A stretch of DNA of 64,000 nucleotides, from assembly GCF_024181725.1 (NCBI RefSeq), contig NZ_CP028908.1:558001-622000 (forward strand), written 5' to 3'. The notes below the pieces were generated by a model. It saw nothing but the letters and a program-made list of their open reading frames with translations, was not told the origin of the DNA and did not search any database. Numbering within the stretch: position 1 is the stretch's first letter; each line of letters starts with the position of its first letter. The stretch is from Bradyrhizobium sp. WD16. GTDB lineage: Bacteria > Pseudomonadota > Alphaproteobacteria > Rhizobiales > Xanthobacteraceae. The position numbers were made by a program, and so were the translations under genes. Below are positions 57,242 to 64,000 of the stretch, piece by piece.

Positions 57242-57964
57242 ATGATTACAGCTCCCCCACAGATCCTGGTCGTCGAGGACGATCGCGAAACCCGCAGCCT
57301 GATTGCCCGCTATCTGCAGGCGAATGCCTGCAGCGTATCGGTCGCCGCCGACGGCCACGAGATGGACCGCCGTCTCGGCGAGCGCCGCGTCGACCTGATC
57401 GTGCTCGACGTGATGTTGCCCGGCGAAGACGGCCTCAGCCTCTGCCGACGCATCCGCGCGACCTCGCAGACGCCGATCATCATGCTGACCGCGCGCGGCG
57501 AGGACCTCGACCGCATCGTCGGCCTCGAAATGGGGGCCGACGACTACATCCCGAAGCCGTTCAATCCACGCGAACTGCTGGCGCGGATCAATGCGGTGTT
57601 GCGGCGCCAGGCCGCCGCCCTCTCGGCCGCGGTCAGTTCGGGGTCGACGCGGCTGGCCTTCCTGCAATGGGTGATCGACTTCCGGCTGCGCGAGCTGCGC
57701 AACCCGCAAGGCGCCCGCGTCGCGCTGACCAGCGCGGAATTCGACCTGCTGCAAGCCTTCTGCGAACGGCCCGGCCGGATCCTGTCGCGCGACAATCTCC
57801 TCGACCTGACCCAGGGCCGCGCCGCGGGCTCGTTCGAGCGCAGCATCGACGTTCTGGTCAGCCGCCTGCGCCGCAAGCTCGACGTCGGCCCGGAAGCACC
57901 GGCGATCATCAAAACGGTGCGCTCGGGCGGCTACCTGTTCACGCCGGAGATCGAACCGGCGTGA
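57242..57964 (+). CDS. OmpR-family response regulator
   Basis: A 240-residue two-component regulator. The receiver has the acidic pair ED (12-13), phosphoacceptor Asp56 (IVLDVMLPGEDG), Thr in MLTARGED and Lys in YIPKPFNP. The C-terminal winged helix has LTSAEFDLLQAFCERPGRILSRDNLLD and FERSIDVLVSRLRRKLD. Its stop overlaps the GTG of the kinase gene (GTGA), so they form one unit. Confidence 0.95.
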   Translation: MITAPPQILVVEDDRETRSLIARYLQANACSVSVAADGHEMDRRLGERRVDLIVLDVMLPGEDGLSLCRRIRATSQTPIIMLTARGEDLDRIVGLEMGADDYIPKPFNPRELLARINAVLRRQAAALSAAVSSGSTRLAFLQWVIDFRLRELRNPQGARVALTSAEFDLLQAFCERPGRILSRDNLLDLTQGRAAGSFERSIDVLVSRLRRKLDVGPEAPAIIKTVRSGGYLFTPEIEPA

Positions 57965-59316
57965 CCTCCGTGGCGGCGACACTCAAGACCAGGCTTCGGC
58001 GGCTCGCCGCGACCTTCTCGTTCCGCCACATCAGCGGCCAGATCGCCGCTCTCGTGGTGGTGTCCCTCGTCATCATTCACGGCATCCTGACCGCATTCTG
58101 GATGGCGCATAGCGCCGGCGAGCACAGCCGCCCCGAACGGCGGCGCGAGGAAATCGAAACCCTGGCGCACATGATCGCGGCCGCGCCTGCCCCCGACCGG
58201 CCGCGCCTGATCGCGGAGATCAACCACGCCTTTCCGGCGCTCGAAATCGCCATCGCGCCCGAGGGGCTGCAGCCGGACCCGCAGCAACCGCCATCACGCT
58301 GGCTGACGCCGCCCGTCGCCGCCGGCCTGCAGATGTTCGTGCCACTGGGCAGCCCCAATCCCGGCCATATCGCCGTTCGCCTGCCCGACGATTTCGCGAT
58401 CATCGCGAATATCGGGCCGCCTCGCACGCCACCGCTCTTCGGCATCTTGGGCTTCACCCTCCTCTTCGTCGTCATCAGCATCACCTTGCTCGGGGTCTGG
58501 GCGGCGCGGGCGCTGTCGTCGCCGCTGTCGGCCTTCGCGCACGCGGCCGAGAATTTCGGTCTCGACGGCAACGGCGACGCCGCGGCCCTGCCCGAGAACG
58601 GCCCTGAAGAGATCCGCGCCGCCGCGACCGCGCTCAACCGCATGCGCCGGCGCATCACCGCCCTGATGCAGGACCGCATGCACATGCTGGCGGCGATCAG
58701 CCACGACCTGCGGACCCCGATCACCCGGATGCGCCTGCGCACCGAGTTCATCGAGAACGACACCCAGCGCCGGCACATGCTGCACGATCTCGACCAGATG
58801 CGCAGCATGCTGGATTCGGTGCTGTCATTCCTGCGCAACGGCGACACCGGCAAGCCCACGACCCTGGTCGACGTCGCCGCCGAACTCCACCTGATCTGCG
58901 ACCAGTACGGCGATCTCGGCCATGAGGTCACGTTCTCCGGCCCCACGGGCGTAGCGATCATGGCGCGCCTCGAGGAACTGCACAGCGCGGTGAGCAATCT
59001 CGTCGGCAACGCGGTCCGTTTCGGCACGACGGTCGAGATCGTACTGCGCCTCGACGACGGACACGTCATCATCGAGGTGATCGACAACGGTCCCGGCATC
59101 GACCACGCGCGCAAGGCCGCGATGCTGGAACCGTTCGTCCGCGGCGACGATTCCCGCAACATGAACGACGACGCCGGCTTCGGTCTCGGCCTGTCGATCG
59201 CCCACACCATCGTCACCTCCCACGGCGGCTCGCTGTCGCTGCTCGATCGCATGCCGCACGGGCTGATCGCCCGCATCGTCCTGCCACTCTCCGCCCCGCG
59301 GCAAGCTGCGGCCTGA
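57961..59316 (+). CDS. Sensor histidine kinase (EnvZ-like)
   Basis: A 451-residue inner-membrane kinase: membrane helices at about 28-48 and 160-180, a short periplasmic domain between them, a HAMP region, and the H-box AAISHDLRTPITRMRLR with His248. The ATPase part has NLVGNAVRFG (N box), IDNGPGID (G1) and GFGLGLSIAH (G2). The start is GTG 57961, coupled to the regulator. The signal is unknown. Confidence 0.94.
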   Translation: MTSVAATLKTRLRRLAATFSFRHISGQIAALVVVSLVIIHGILTAFWMAHSAGEHSRPERRREEIETLAHMIAAAPAPDRPRLIAEINHAFPALEIAIAPEGLQPDPQQPPSRWLTPPVAAGLQMFVPLGSPNPGHIAVRLPDDFAIIANIGPPRTPPLFGILGFTLLFVVISITLLGVWAARALSSPLSAFAHAAENFGLDGNGDAAALPENGPEEIRAAATALNRMRRRITALMQDRMHMLAAISHDLRTPITRMRLRTEFIENDTQRRHMLHDLDQMRSMLDSVLSFLRNGDTGKPTTLVDVAAELHLICDQYGDLGHEVTFSGPTGVAIMARLEELHSAVSNLVGNAVRFGTTVEIVLRLDDGHVIIEVIDNGPGIDHARKAAMLEPFVRGDDSRNMNDDAGFGLGLSIAHTIVTSHGGSLSLLDRMPHGLIARIVLPLSAPRQAAA

Positions 59317-59362
59317 TTCTCTTCTCCATCTCGGCGCTGCTCGTCCACCGCTCCGGCCTTGT

Positions 59363-59758
59363 CGGCCAGCTGCGGGCGACGCCGGTCCACGACGACTTCT
59401 TCGCCCGCAACGGCCAGATCCAAAACCGCACTCGTGTGGCGTCTCGCAATTGCCTACCGCCTTCGCGGCAACCCTCTCGTAGGCAATTGCGAGACATAAG
59501 CCACACTAGCACTTTGATTTTGCTAGTGTCCCTATGTCTCCGAATGACCGTGCGAACGCGAGGCAAACGTAGCGGTAATTCGGAGACGGGACACTGGGAC
59601 GGCCGGATGGCGCACGACATGACCTGTTCGAGGTCAGGAAGCCCGAGGGCTCCAAGGGCGACCGTGACCTCTACAAGCTCGTCGCCACCGTGCCCGCCGA
59701 GCAGGGCTTCCGGCCGCTGGACAAGGGCGGCTGTCCGCTGGTCATGCAGAGCCAGTAA
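59363..59758 (+). pseudogene. Remnant of an ABC transporter solute-binding protein (Peripla_BP_6 type)
   Basis: The piece before the repeat reads GQLRATPVHDDFFARNGQI, and the piece after it DGRMAHDM, then, one frame over, LFEVRKPEGSKGDRDLYKL and VATVPAEQGFRPLDKGGCPL to TAA at 59758. Together these match the C terminus of branched-chain amino acid/urea-type binding proteins (family pattern NGRIREDGRxxHDMYLFEVK). The gene is 5'-truncated, split by a repeat at 59431-59596 and carries a one-base deletion near the ATGACC at 59621. It cannot make a working protein. Confidence 0.75.
59431..59596 (-). repeat. Composite hairpin repeat, inverted copy inside a broken gene
   Basis: Module B (59431-59509) and module A (59523-59596) in the opposite orientation to the other copies, joined by the reverse complement of the usual linker. 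Both arm pairs are intact. It splits the solute-binding protein remnant. Confidence 0.85.
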
Positions 59759-59922
59759 AGCGCGGAGCGGCACCGATCGGGCCGAATGCTGCCGTTGGCG
59801 GCCGGCCCCGGCCGACCATCACAATCCGGAAAACCGCTCTCCACTTTTTCGGAACTTGATCTTAGGATCGAGCCGGAAGCGGCCGCCCTGAGCCGGTCGC
59901 GAGAAGGTGTCCGGCCGTCCCG

Positions 59923-61614
59923 ATGACGTCGTCCGTTTTCCAATGGCGCGGATCGCTGACGCGCCGCCTGCGCGGCGCCGGACGCCTGGTGTCACGGCGC
60001 TGGCGGCGTCAGCCGGCGCTGCCGCATACCGAGGCGACCTATCGCTGGCTGTTCGAGAATTCCGTCGACGGCATCTACGTCACCACCCCGTCCGGCCAGC
60101 TGCTCAACGCCAATCCGGCGCTGGCGCGCATGATGGGCTATGCGAGCCCCCGGGACATCATCGAAGCCGCCGGCGACATCGCCGCCGTCGTCTATGTCGA
60201 TCCGGGCAAGCGCGACGAATACAAGCGCCGCATGGAGCGCGACGGCATCGTCCGCGAATTCGAATATCAGGTCCACCGCCGCGACGGCGACATCCTGTGG
60301 CTGTCCGACAGCGCGGTGGCGGTCCGCGACCTCTCCGGCGCCATCGTCCGCTACGAAGGAACGGTTCGCGACATCACCGCGCAGAAATCGGCGGAGGCGG
60401 CCCTGGCCGAAAGCCGGCGCCACCTGCAGGAGGTGATCGATACCGTTCCGGCGGTGATCAACGTCAAGGACACCTCGCGCCGCTACGTCCTGATGAACCG
60501 CTACATGGCCCGGATCTTCAATATCGAACCGGCCCAGGCGCTCGGCCGCACCACCACCGACATCATGTCGCGCTACGGCGCCGAAAAGCCGGACTTCAAC
60601 GATCGAAGGGTGCTGGAGACCAGGACCCAAACCGGATTCTACGAGGAGGAGTACCTCGATTCCACCGGCACCATGCGTCAGTGGATGGCCAACAAGGTGC
60701 CGATCTTCGACGACGCCGGCAACGTCAGATACATCGTCACGGTGGCGCTCGACATCGGCGAGCGCAAGCGGGTCGAGCAGGAGATGCGCCAGGCCCGCGA
60801 TGCAGCCGAGACGGCGCTGCGCGAACTGCGCCAGGCCCAGAACTCGCTGGTCGAGGCCGAGAAGCTCGCGGCGCTCGGGCGCCTCGTCGCCGGCGTCGCC
60901 CACGAGGTCAACAACCCCGTCGGCATCAGCCTGACGGTCGCCTCCTCGCTGCAGCGCCAGAGCCGGCTGTTCGCCGAGGAGGTCGAGCGCGGCGGCCTGC
61001 GCAAATCCGCGCTGCTCAATTTCGTCCACATGACCGCCGACGCCGGCGCCCAGCTCACCGACAACCTGACCCGCGCCGCCGAACTGATCCAGTCCTTCAA
61101 GCAGGTCGCCGCCGACCGCAACTACGTCGAACGGCGCGAATTCGACCTGCGCGAGCTCACCGAACAGATCCTGACCAGCCTGCGCCCGGGCCTGCGCCGC
61201 CAGAACGTCACCCTCGACGTCTCCTGCGAGGACGGCCTCGTGCTCGACAGCTATCCGGGCTCCTACGGCCAGATCCTCACCAACCTGTTCCTCAACGCGC
61301 TGGTCCATGCCTTCGCCGAGGGCGAGGCCGGCCACATCGAGATCAAGGCGCGGGCCGCCGGGCCGAGCCATGTCGAGATCATGTTCGCCGACGACGGCCG
61401 CGGCATGCCGGCGGAGGTGCGGCGCCACGCCTTCGATCCGTTCTTCACCACGCGTCGCAACCAGGGCGGCACCGGTCTCGGCCTGCACATCGTCTACAAC
61501 ATCGTCACCAACAATCTCGGCGGCCGCATCAGCCTCGATTCCGCGCCGGGCGCCGGCACCCGCATCCACATCGTGCTACCGCGGGTCGCGCCGTTCGTGA
61601 AGGCGGCGGAATAG
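59923..61614 (+). CDS. Soluble PAS-domain sensor histidine kinase
   Basis: A 563-residue kinase without membrane helices. Two PAS/PAC domains (about 36-155 and 165-285; IVRYEGTVRDIT and VRYIVTVALDIGERKR mark PAC ends) are followed by a coiled coil and the H-box GRLVAGVAHEVNNPVGISLTV with His327. The ATPase part has NLFLNALVHAF, ADDGRGMP and GGTGLGLHIVYNIV. It has no adjoining regulator of its own; the next gene, 92 bases on, is a response regulator that already has a kinase. Confidence 0.92.
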   Translation: MTSSVFQWRGSLTRRLRGAGRLVSRRWRRQPALPHTEATYRWLFENSVDGIYVTTPSGQLLNANPALARMMGYASPRDIIEAAGDIAAVVYVDPGKRDEYKRRMERDGIVREFEYQVHRRDGDILWLSDSAVAVRDLSGAIVRYEGTVRDITAQKSAEAALAESRRHLQEVIDTVPAVINVKDTSRRYVLMNRYMARIFNIEPAQALGRTTTDIMSRYGAEKPDFNDRRVLETRTQTGFYEEEYLDSTGTMRQWMANKVPIFDDAGNVRYIVTVALDIGERKRVEQEMRQARDAAETALRELRQAQNSLVEAEKLAALGRLVAGVAHEVNNPVGISLTVASSLQRQSRLFAEEVERGGLRKSALLNFVHMTADAGAQLTDNLTRAAELIQSFKQVAADRNYVERREFDLRELTEQILTSLRPGLRRQNVTLDVSCEDGLVLDSYPGSYGQILTNLFLNALVHAFAEGEAGHIEIKARAAGPSHVEIMFADDGRGMPAEVRRHAFDPFFTTRRNQGGTGLGLHIVYNIVTNNLGGRISLDSAPGAGTRIHIVLPRVAPFVKAAE

Positions 61615-61706
61615 CCGGCCGTGGGCGGCGGCGACCGCATGCCGCGGCCGCGTCGCGCAATGTTGTTGTAATGTAACGATGAGACGATCTCCCCGACTTC
61701 CGAACG

Positions 61707-62390
61707 GTGGCGACCCGATTGCGCATTCTGCTGGTTGAAGACGAGGCCGAAATGGCCGCGGCGATGCGTACGGCGCTGAGGCGCTACGACATCACCCTCG
61801 ACCATGTGGCAACGCTTGCGGATGCCGAGGAGGCCGCCAGCGCGGGCGTCCATGGCGCGATCCTGCTCGATCGGCAGTTGCCCGACGGAGACGGACTGGA
61901 CCTGATCCGCAGTCTAAGACGTCGGGGCGCGAGCATCCCGGTCATCGTCCTGACGGCGCGCGGCGAGCTCGCCGACCGCATCGCGGGGCTGGACAGCGGC
62001 GCCGACGACTATCTGGCCAAGCCTTTCGCCGTGGAGGAACTGCTGGCACGGCTGCGGGCGGTGCTGCGCCGTCCCTCCGAGATCGCACCGGAGATCATGC
62101 GTGTGGGCCGCCTCGCCTTCGATTTCACCAGCCGCCTCGCCACGATCGACGGCGAGACCATCGTGCTGCCCCGGCGGGAATTGGCGGTGCTGGAGACGCT
62201 GCTGCGCCGGATCGGCCGCACCGTCCAGCGCTCCATGCTGGAAGAGGCCGTCTACGGCTTCGACGACGAAATCCAGTCCAATGCGCTCGACACCCACGTC
62301 TCGCGGCTTCGCCGCAAACTGATCGATTCCGGATCAGGCCTCGAAATCCATGCCATCCGCGGCATCGGCTACCTGATGAAGCAGACATGA
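61707..62390 (+). CDS. OmpR-family response regulator (QseB/PmrA-like)
   Basis: A 227-residue regulator. The receiver has ED (11-12), phosphoacceptor Asp55 (ILLDRQLPDGDG), VLTARGELADR and Lys in LAKPFAVEELLAR. The DNA-binding half has LPRRELAVLETLLRRIGRTV and NALDTHVSRLRRKLIDSG. The start is GTG 61707. Its stop overlaps the ATG of the partner kinase (ATGA). Confidence 0.94.
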   Translation: MATRLRILLVEDEAEMAAAMRTALRRYDITLDHVATLADAEEAASAGVHGAILLDRQLPDGDGLDLIRSLRRRGASIPVIVLTARGELADRIAGLDSGADDYLAKPFAVEELLARLRAVLRRPSEIAPEIMRVGRLAFDFTSRLATIDGETIVLPRRELAVLETLLRRIGRTVQRSMLEEAVYGFDDEIQSNALDTHVSRLRRKLIDSGSGLEIHAIRGIGYLMKQT

Positions 62391-63748
62391 GCGGACCGGC
62401 GACCCCATCGCTGAAGCGAGAGCTCACTCGGCGGCTGATCGTCCTGCAGGCGGCGCTGCTCGCGCTGCTGGTCGCGCTGGTGATCGGCACCCTGTGGGCA
62501 AGCGGCTACCTGATCGCCAGCCGCGACGAGGACCACGCCATCGAGGTGGTCGGGCAGGCGCTCGCGCGCGGGCCGGACGGCGGCTTGGTGCTGCGCGCCA
62601 CCCCGGCCCTGGCGAAGCTGCGCAGCGAGCAGACCGACCTCTGGTTCGTAGTCCGCGACGATCACCGTCAGATCCTGACCGAAGGGACCGTCCCCGGTCC
62701 GTTCGCCCACATCGGCGATGCCCTGCAAGACGTCAGTCAGGGACGCCTCGGCTGGAGCATCGGCGACGATCCGGCCCGGCCCGCCGCCCGGTTCAAGCGC
62801 GTCTCTTCCGCGGCCGGGCCCGTCCAGGTCCTCACCGCGACGCAGGGACCGATGTCGGCCGCCAAGGCGATCACGGCCGCGCTGCTGCTGCTCGGCGCAG
62901 TCGGCCTGCCCAATCTGCTGCTGATGACGCTCGCCACCGCGGTCGCAACCCCGATCGTCGTCCGTCGTGCGCTGGCCGGCCTCAGCGAAGCGGCCGCACA
63001 GGCCGCGCGCGTCGATGCCGAGCGGCGCGGCGCGCGGCTGTCGTTGACGCGGATTCCGGCGGAGATCGCCCCGCTCGTCAGCGCGGTCAACGGCGCGCTG
63101 CGGCGGCTCGACCACGGCTACGAACGCAGCAAGCGCTTCCTGATCGACGCGGCGCACGAGATCCGCACGCCCATCGCGATCCTGCAGGTCCGGCTTCACG
63201 CGCTCGCCGACGGCCCGGAAAAGGCCCGGCTGGTCGAGGATGTGGCGCGGCTTGCCACCCTCGCCGAGCAGCTTCTCGATCTGCAGCGTCTCGATCTTCA
63301 TCCTGAATCGATGTCGCGGGTCAACCTCGTCGAGGTCGGCCGCCGCGTCGTCTCCGATCTCGCCCCGCTCGCCATCGCCGCCGGCTACGACATCGCCTTC
63401 GCCTGCGAGGTCGACGAGGTCGGCGTCGAGGGCGACCCGGTCGCGCTGGAGCGGGCGCTGATCAATCTCGTGCAGAACGCGATCGCGCATGGCGGCCGCC
63501 GCGGATCGATCACCGTCAGCATCGAGCAGAGGGGACTCGTCGCCGTCTCCGACGAGGGGCCCGGAATTGCGCTGGCCGACCGCGAACGGATCTTCGAGCC
63601 TTTCCACCGCCTGCGTTCGGCGCCTGCCGGGCTCGGGCTCGGCCTCAATATCGTCCGCGAAATCGTTTTTCGGCATCATGGCCGCATCGTCGTCCGCGAC
63701 AATCCCGTCAAGGGCACCCGCTTCGAGATGACGTTTCCCGTCGTCTGA
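62387..63748 (+). CDS. Sensor histidine kinase (QseC-like)
   Basis: A 453-residue inner-membrane kinase: membrane helices at about 17-43 and 163-190, a periplasmic domain between them, and the H-box FLIDAAHEIRTPIAILQVR with His257. The ATPase part has NLVQNAIAHGG, VSDEGPGIA and LGLGLNIVREIV. Translationally coupled to the preceding regulator. Signal unknown. Confidence 0.94.
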   Translation: MSGPATPSLKRELTRRLIVLQAALLALLVALVIGTLWASGYLIASRDEDHAIEVVGQALARGPDGGLVLRATPALAKLRSEQTDLWFVVRDDHRQILTEGTVPGPFAHIGDALQDVSQGRLGWSIGDDPARPAARFKRVSSAAGPVQVLTATQGPMSAAKAITAALLLLGAVGLPNLLLMTLATAVATPIVVRRALAGLSEAAAQAARVDAERRGARLSLTRIPAEIAPLVSAVNGALRRLDHGYERSKRFLIDAAHEIRTPIAILQVRLHALADGPEKARLVEDVARLATLAEQLLDLQRLDLHPESMSRVNLVEVGRRVVSDLAPLAIAAGYDIAFACEVDEVGVEGDPVALERALINLVQNAIAHGGRRGSITVSIEQRGLVAVSDEGPGIALADRERIFEPFHRLRSAPAGLGLGLNIVREIVFRHHGRIVVRDNPVKGTRFEMTFPVV

Positions 63749-63821
63749 CTTCGACATCGCGTCTTCTCGTCGCGCGCCGCGGCATGCGCAATGTCCACGC
63801 AATTTTCATCAGCAAGATCGC

Positions 63822-63895
63822 CAGTGTCCCGATTCTAACGTTCGCATCCCTTTGCAGCGAGCACTCATACGAACATCGGAACCGAAGGGACACCA
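63822..63895 (+). repeat. Module C repeat upstream of the last gene
   Basis: AGTGTCCCGATTCTAACGTT begins the left arm; the right arm (CATACGAACATCGG) ends at GGGACACCAG. Arms are slightly diverged. It ends two bases before an ATG at 63898, so it may replace the leader of that gene. Confidence 0.75.
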
Positions 63896-63897
63896 GC

Positions 63898-64000
63898 ATG
63901 AAGTCGATTCGTCCTTCAACGGAAGCGATCCTGATCATGACCTCGCGCGACGTTCTCTCCTTCTTCTACGCATGGGTCTCCCAACCCCGGCAGGTCGGCG
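63898..64000 (+). CDS. N terminus of a probable class I SAM-dependent (phospholipid) methyltransferase
   Basis: Open frame running off the window. From ATG 63898 it begins MKSIRPSTEAIL; from the in-frame ATG 63937 it begins MTSRDVLSFFYAW followed by VSQPRQVG. The pattern FF..W...PRQVG is the usual beginning of PmtA-like and rRNA-dimethylase-like methyltransferases, just before their SAM-binding GAVAPSS region. Only about 34 residues are visible, so the assignment rests on that short motif. Confidence 0.45.
   Translation, partial: MKSIRPSTEAILIMTSRDVLSFFYAWVSQPRQVG

Overview
The window is GC-rich chromosomal DNA from an alphaproteobacterium, most likely a Bradyrhizobiaceae/Rhodopseudomonas-type member of the Hyphomicrobiales. 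The pointers are the full division and cell-wall (dcw) cluster with a Bradyrhizobium-like ddlB, the lpxC-bamD-recN-ligA block after ftsZ, a type A RNase P RNA, the palindromic ATGGCCGGG..CCCGGCCAT repeats typical of that group, and an IS630-type element. Genus-level placement is inference.

Layout. 1-5 kb: 3' end of an amidase, an oligopeptide ABC ATPase, then a DUF2848 protein and an ACS-family MFS transporter divergent from a GntR regulator (a small uptake/catabolic unit). 5-15 kb: a zinc-ribbon/class III cyclase/AAA ATPase/TPR protein; a tight minus-strand redox operon (P450, a six-helix membrane protein of unknown function, DyP-type peroxidase); a divergent CRP-like regulator; and three tiny membrane proteins chained by ATGA overlaps behind a canonical CRP box. 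15-20 kb: a MITE-like repeat cluster, then ligA, recN, bamD on the minus strand.

20-43 kb: lpxC and the dcw cluster, all on the minus strand: rsmH-ftsL-ftsI-murE-murF-mraY-murD-ftsW-murG-murC-murB-ddlB-[IS630-type element]-ftsQ-ftsA-ftsZ. Most neighbours overlap or lie a few bases apart, so this is one or a few long operons supplying lipid II and the divisome. No mraZ is visible next to rsmH; that place holds about 740 bp without a gene.

43-57 kb: an AmpD-like amidase, rnpB, a zinc-binding (CZB) diguanylate cyclase like DgcZ, an EmrAB-type efflux pair with a divergent TetR repressor and a perfect palindromic operator, an extensin-like lipoprotein, a 27-residue membrane peptide, a ChrA-type transporter, an MFS transporter, a DUF4403 protein and a Ser-rich protein. 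57-64 kb: two response regulator/kinase pairs flanking an orphan PAS kinase, a broken ABC solute-binding protein gene, and the first codons of a probable methyltransferase.

A family of composite hairpin repeats (modules named A, B and C here, bounded by CTAG) recurs at seven main places. They mostly abut gene 3' ends, twice supply the stop codon, once split a gene, and one array was itself the target of the IS630-type element. Many adjacent starts and stops overlap (ATGA, GTGA or TGATG), indicating wide use of translational coupling.
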